In this document: positions 36,101 to 38,897 of the stretch, one piece after another | Position numbering within the stretch: position 1 is the first letter of the stretch | How the letters are laid out: every line of letters starts with the position of its first letter | Assembly: GCA_021790385.1 (NCBI GenBank) | Contig: JAJYDW010000036.1 | Location: 1 to 38,897 of the forward strand | From: Planctomycetota bacterium | GTDB lineage: Bacteria > Planctomycetota > Phycisphaerae > WQYP01 | Length of the DNA stretch: 38,897 nt | Direction: 5' to 3' | Made by a program: the position numbers and the translations under genes | Notes under the pieces: generated by a model | What the model was told of the DNA's origin: nothing | Databases searched by the model: none | Seen by the model: the letters and a program-made list of their open reading frames with translations, nothing else

Positions 36101-36478
36101 GTTCTCCGATGCCGTCGCCATGACGTGGGCACCGGCAACATTAACTGGCTCCAGTGTTACAATGCTGCCGGAAAGCTTCTCTGGACACGGGAGAAATGCG
36201 ACTATTCCGTCATCAGCCTGGAACCAGTGGGCCATGGTTTGATCAGCACGATGGAGCGCAGTTGGTCCCAGGACGGGCCGGTATCCATCCGTACCACGGG
36301 CGGGGATTTGGTATGTCAGGTTTTTTGCCGGCAGCAGGGTGACTGCTGGTCGCAGGGAACACTGCGGTTAAACGCCGATAGCGCCATGATCGGTCTGGTA
36401 CAGGCATTCAAGGTAACCGGGCTGACCACCGTGCGCACGGCCGTTATCCACGTGCATCTCGACCTCGCCGGGGGCTAA
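33158..36478 (+). CDS. Large secreted NHL-like beta-propeller protein
   Basis: 1106 residues. The N-terminus is a signal peptide (MLNSPLIHRAMALVLLPVLT), possibly with a lipoprotein site at the Cys in WPACGG, though the lipobox is poor. The first 300 residues form beta-rich domains without a recognised family. From about residue 520 to 800 repeated strands such as GLAIGDHGRLLFACNNADNR, GIAFDAVAQRLLVCDAYN and IVADSTGAVWVNDYFTGEVRKY resemble NHL/SMP-30-like propeller blades. A calcium-loop-like DLNGDGKME lies at residues 879-887. A further beta region follows to the end. The ATG at 33158 has GGGGTG a few bases upstream. It is the last gene of the locus; its role in binding or degrading a glycan is inferred from neighbours only. 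Confidence 0.7.
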   Translation: MLNSPLIHRAMALVLLPVLTASWPACGGTPPPRRGHTNLAWISVTPLRRQPHTRASWQTIYNYHGGRIPVGTRIVATGKWVDPSIRTGRAGVAFSFPALPAHPRTAAQGINSGFEVERPIANYPTRVTVTYQSFFNQNIGVPYGWWSPITFNRADNQSTPLFSTTRGVANATVQSFLLHPLGTNTIVCNFGGKAKPSLMINGRDGASVFPRIALPKPGAMLLPGIGVANTVFQLPTDHGPWYTIKSFKIEQFRPPPAVSAAAAVTITVPGRVPVRVTVEVVNKNHDSVGYVLRDVWVQPGVHHLFWEGINQKQSQPQNSSWIHPGDYSFRLTTSLVHVSYAGEPDNSVRPYNARSYAQVGCTALALTPPGTVARLRRHLWNNNSGRSLHPQTINSVQLLCIGYDSNQGEWIGSHGTVISTHTGSEFMQAGRGLALTPPDPAAPADPNHQYYFASTIIGRRSSIVSCSLPNGPWHPHAKKFSSPDWNQGKLHLRPNTLYTQAVPPTPPAPANSPQEPMWFLWRRGFYGLAIGDHGRLLFACNNADNRLEVRNIAGSGAAVAEIPLDYPMYVALAPAGAAGAPAGVRWVFVDSPKMGVVRIAWHTADNSFGRPFCITPAAEFAFPRGIAFDAVAQRLLVCDAYNLRRTKVANQIVVIDPQSGRVLSRFGRRGGVNPNVGGRITRRTFTCPLTIVADSTGAVWVNDYFTGEVRKYAFNSATNAFHLRLRALGPNTTNVSQFYWMPGAPATKVWAFDNFFVGYNSKIAPNGRYTNQHADNVSMLPPGENNLRPFAHFVRAGGHVYATFAGSGDIYEKVGYRWIRRLAFGHVARFTLGPDLDAQQAAQAAGLLAKPGQPPTALDRAIAASGDKHWQTRQWAWSDLNGDGKMEYSQKNPEFKIAFHKTPLRTDYLPASAWLRPSDRAFILPVHAALGAHRGYVPALAVVVPKLVNGHRSYNWANVKIMRCDPGPPVTDLCTQGGRYFVLRCRRHDVGTGNINWLQCYNAAGKLLWTREKCDYSVISLEPVGHGLISTMERSWSQDGPVSIRTTGGDLVCQVFCRQQGDCWSQGTLRLNADSAMIGLVQAFKVTGLTTVRTAVIHVHLDLAGG

Positions 36479-36515
36479 GGTGGCGTTCATAATAAATGTT
36501 ACAACTAATGCTCTG

Positions 36516-36828
36516 TCACCTCTTAATTTTGGAATAAACGCTGGTCAACTTCACGCGGACATCGGCGATCTTCATGTGCCATTCAACGCCTTTTTGCTGG
36601 TTGCTGACGTCGGTCGACCAAGCGGAGGTTTCACGCTTTAAAGTCTCTATGTCACCGAACGTCGGTCGGCAACGCATTGCCGGGTCAGGCAACTGAGTTC
36701 ATTCTCGGCGATGTTGAGCCCACTGCCGTGTTTCGGCGTGTGGCGGAACTCGATGCGCCGAACCAGTTGGCGGCCCCGCTCCGGCCCGAAGGCCTCGTAG
36801 AAGGCCCCTTGGGGGTGCGTGGTTTTAC
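36516..36828 (-). mobile_element. IS630-family transposase C-terminal remnant
   Basis: On the minus strand the sequence reads GAFYEAFGPERGRQLVRRIE, then FRHTPKHGSGLNIAENELS and LTRQCVADRRS. It then needs a frame change to DIETLKRETSAWSTDV and WHMKIADVRVKLTSVYSKIKR before a stop at 36516. These blocks are the second half of an IS630-type DDE transposase, including the Glu of the catalytic triad in NIAENELS. At least one frameshift and loss of the whole N-terminal half make it inactive. Its broken 5' edge meets the last codon of the PEP-CTERM pseudogene with no spacer. Confidence 0.8.
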
Positions 36829-38778
36829 CTAAGCCCGCCGCCTCCGCCCCCGCGCCAGGAGCATGATGCCGCCCATGGCCAGCAAGGTCAGCGTCGCAGG
36901 CTCAGGGGTGGGGCTGTCCGGCATCAGGCTGCCGCCGCCGGTGAGAGCGTAGGTCTGGTCATTCAGGGCCGAATCCACGAGCGGATTGTAGTACACATTC
37001 AGACCGTTGCCGGTGATGTTGCTGATGGTGGTGCCGCTGAACACCAGACCGGCCAGGTCGGATACGTAGAAAGCGGCAGCCCCGGAGCCGCGTCCGCTGG
37101 AAAGAACAAGAGAATTACCGCTGTCCAGGGTCAGCAGGCTCCAGGCAAAATTGTTGTTCCAACCGGCGGCGGTCGCTCCCATATCCAACCCAGCCAAGGC
37201 CATAGTGTGCGCGCCGGTGCCGGTGAATTCCAGGTTCGCGCCGCTGGTGTGCCAAGTGGTATTTTGTGTGCTGTTGTTGTTGAAATTGTCGGAAACGTTG
37301 AATTGATCGCCGGTGGCCGCGATGGTGGTGCCGGTGGTTCCCACCGTCCAGTTGGTGTAGTTGGTGGTGCTGGGATCAGTAATCACGGTTCCATTGTTGG
37401 TGAATCCGCCGGCAAAAGTAACCACGGTTTGGGTGGTGGTGAAAGTGCCGTTGTTGATGACATTGCCGGTGAAAATGGCGGGGTTATAACGCACGGCGAT
37501 GTTGGAGCCGGCTTCGTTGGTGACCGCGCCGTTGATGGTGGTGTTGCCGCCGGTCAACGTGATGGCCCCCGGCGCGCCGCTGGTGGGATCACCGTTGGTC
37601 AGCCCGCCGGTGGAAAGTATGCCGTAGCCGGAAATCTGCCCGATATTGATAAAACTGTTGCCACTGGTATCAAGCGTGCCGCCAGTGAGGCTGATCACCT
37701 GCTGGACGAATGGCCCGGTTTCGTTGTTGGGTCCAGTCGTTGAGGCAAAACCATTGGCGAGCACCAAGGCACTGCCCGCCGCCACGGATATGCGTCCGCC
37801 GCCATTGCTTTGCACGGAGGAAATAATCAGCGTGCCGCCGGTAGGGGCAATGGTGCCGCCATCCTGCACAATCGGGGCACCAATACTGCCAAACCCTTCG
37901 ATAACACCGTTGGACGCGTTGGCGATATGGTTGGCCAGCAGGTGGGCACTATCGGCATTAAGCTCGATGATGCCGTCGTTGGTGAAGCCTTGAGAAATGT
38001 TTGTGGTCTGGTTGGCCTGCACCAGGATTTCTCCGGCGGTATTGTTAAGCTGGGCTGATATAAGCCCGCCGCCGGTAATCAAACCGCCCGAATTGTTGGT
38101 CAGTATCCCACCTCCATCGATGGTGGCGCCATTGGTACTTAATGTTCCGTCGTTGGTGATGCCCGTCGCCAACTCCAGCGCATAGCCCGCCGTGAGGTTG
38201 ATTACGCCATCGTTATTATTAGGCCCGGTGTTGTTAATGACCAGATTGCCGGCATAGGTACTCTGATAGGGTGGCGTGCCGGTGTTGTAACTGGTATTGA
38301 GCGTACCATTGTTGGTAAAGCCGCCGGTACCGCTGATCACTCCGTAGCCCGCGATCAGATTGTTGTTGGTCAATGGGCCGTCGCCGGTGATGGTGGCACC
38401 GCCCAGATTGATCGTGCCCTGGTTGTTCAGGCCCTGGCCGTTAAGCGTAATCGTCTGGCCGGCATTGAAAGTAATCGAGCTGTCATTTTCCATTCCATTG
38501 CCGGCGGTGAAGGCATTGGTGGAATATCCCAGCGCAAAGGTGCCCTGATTGACCAAGCGGGCATTGAACGTGCCACCGGTATAAGTAAAAGTGCCGGTAT
38601 TGGTGAAGGTGACATTCACGCCGCCTTGGGCGTCCTCGATGGTTCCACCGGACTGGGTGAAATTACCGTTGTTGGTGATGCTGCCGGGAGTAAGCACGCC
38701 GCTGACGGAAACGCTGCCCAGTCGCAAAATGCCGCTGGAGAGGTGATATTGGTTGCTGTAACCCGTGGCGGAAACTAG
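36829..38778 (-). pseudogene. 5'-truncated PEP-CTERM repeat protein
   Basis: About 649 codons of a large surface protein made of degenerate repeats of about 20-25 residues, with TNNGT/TNDGT, GGTL and INNTG patterns typical of beta-helix or autotransporter-like passengers. The C-terminus has a complete PEP-CTERM signal: TPEPATLTLLAMGG, a helix and GRRRRA. The frame stays open upstream to 38778, but there is no signal peptide and no real start: it runs directly into the end of an IS630-family element. The missing 5' part probably lies beyond the element, outside the window. If a start were used near 38727 the product would not be exported, so it is called a pseudogene. Confidence 0.7.
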
Positions 38779-38787
38779 TGTAGTGTC

Positions 38788-38897
38788 TCAAGCAGATGGT
38801 ATCTTATCCAAAGTATTTCTTGCTCGGCGGATTTTATCGAGAATATTCTCCACTTTGGCCGTCCACACGAACGCCTTGGGGGCGGCGTTATGGCTGA
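38788..38897 (-). CDS. IS630-family transposase, C-terminal end, cut by window edge
   Basis: The last 36 codons on the minus strand read SHNAAPKAFVWTAKVENI, then LDKIRRARNTLDKIPSA and a stop. This is the typical C-terminal end of another IS630-type transposase subgroup (FVWTAK and RARxxLDKI motifs), distinct from the remnant at 36516-36828. The gene continues beyond the right edge, so it may be intact. The element end probably lies just after the stop, at about 38779, next to a TA dinucleotide (38776-38777) that fits IS630 target preference. Confidence 0.8.
   Translation of the reverse strand, partial: SHNAAPKAFVWTAKVENILDKIRRARNTLDKIPSA

Noticed and set aside
1..38897. CRISPR array, tRNA or rRNA genes
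   Set aside because: No regularly spaced direct repeats, and no tRNA- or rRNA-like stretch was noticed. A covariance-model scan would be needed to exclude a diverged tRNA.

Overview
The window looks like chromosomal DNA of a planctomycete, most likely of the class Phycisphaerae. The evidence is indirect. There is a prepilin-like protein with the C-terminal H-X9-DG motif typical of planctomycetes, two PEP-CTERM surface proteins, a SUF operon using SufU plus a SufT-type protein, RHS/YD-repeat debris, and a sugar regulator joining a GntR helix-turn-helix to a LacI-type sensor. No rRNA, tRNA or CRISPR array was seen.

Left part (1-13.1 kb) is housekeeping. A leftward operon sufB-sufC-sufD-sufS-sufU-sufT (6274 to 177) assembles Fe-S clusters. 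Its last gene is an unusual fusion: an A-type carrier domain without its cluster-binding cysteines, joined to a SufT/MIP18 domain. A 25-bp near-perfect palindrome overlaps the predicted sufB -35 box and lies between sufB and a divergent RNase D gene. RNase D is followed by a SAM methyltransferase. Leftward again come a binding protein, permease and ATPase of a siderophore/cobalamin-type ABC importer, and purF, whose product keeps the four cysteines expected to bind a 4Fe-4S cluster.

Middle part (13.2-26 kb) starts with a decayed RHS remnant. It is followed by one 8.8-kb gene for a cyclic beta-1,2-glucan synthase-like protein of 2938 residues. Beyond it lie a small frameshifted ORF, a pseudopilin-like protein with an unusually long leader, a strong 45-bp hairpin, and an intact PEP-CTERM protein with a clear promoter. 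Two copies of a heptanucleotide short tandem repeat (consensus about MGGRAGW) sit inside the RHS remnant and the pilin leader.

Right part (26.2-36.5 kb) is a rightward carbohydrate locus. A GntR/LacI-type regulator comes first, then a secreted clan GH-A-like glycosidase with a CBM9-like C-terminus. Two tandem paralogues of a cytoplasmic beta-propeller glycosidase-like family follow, then a large secreted NHL-like propeller protein. The likely logic, inferred, is that the two secreted proteins act on an extracellular glycan and the twin cytoplasmic enzymes process the products under control of the regulator. This is the best candidate for an undescribed system here.

The right end (36.5-38.9 kb) is scarred by mobile DNA. 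Remnants of two different IS630-family transposases flank a PEP-CTERM repeat-protein gene that has lost its 5' end.
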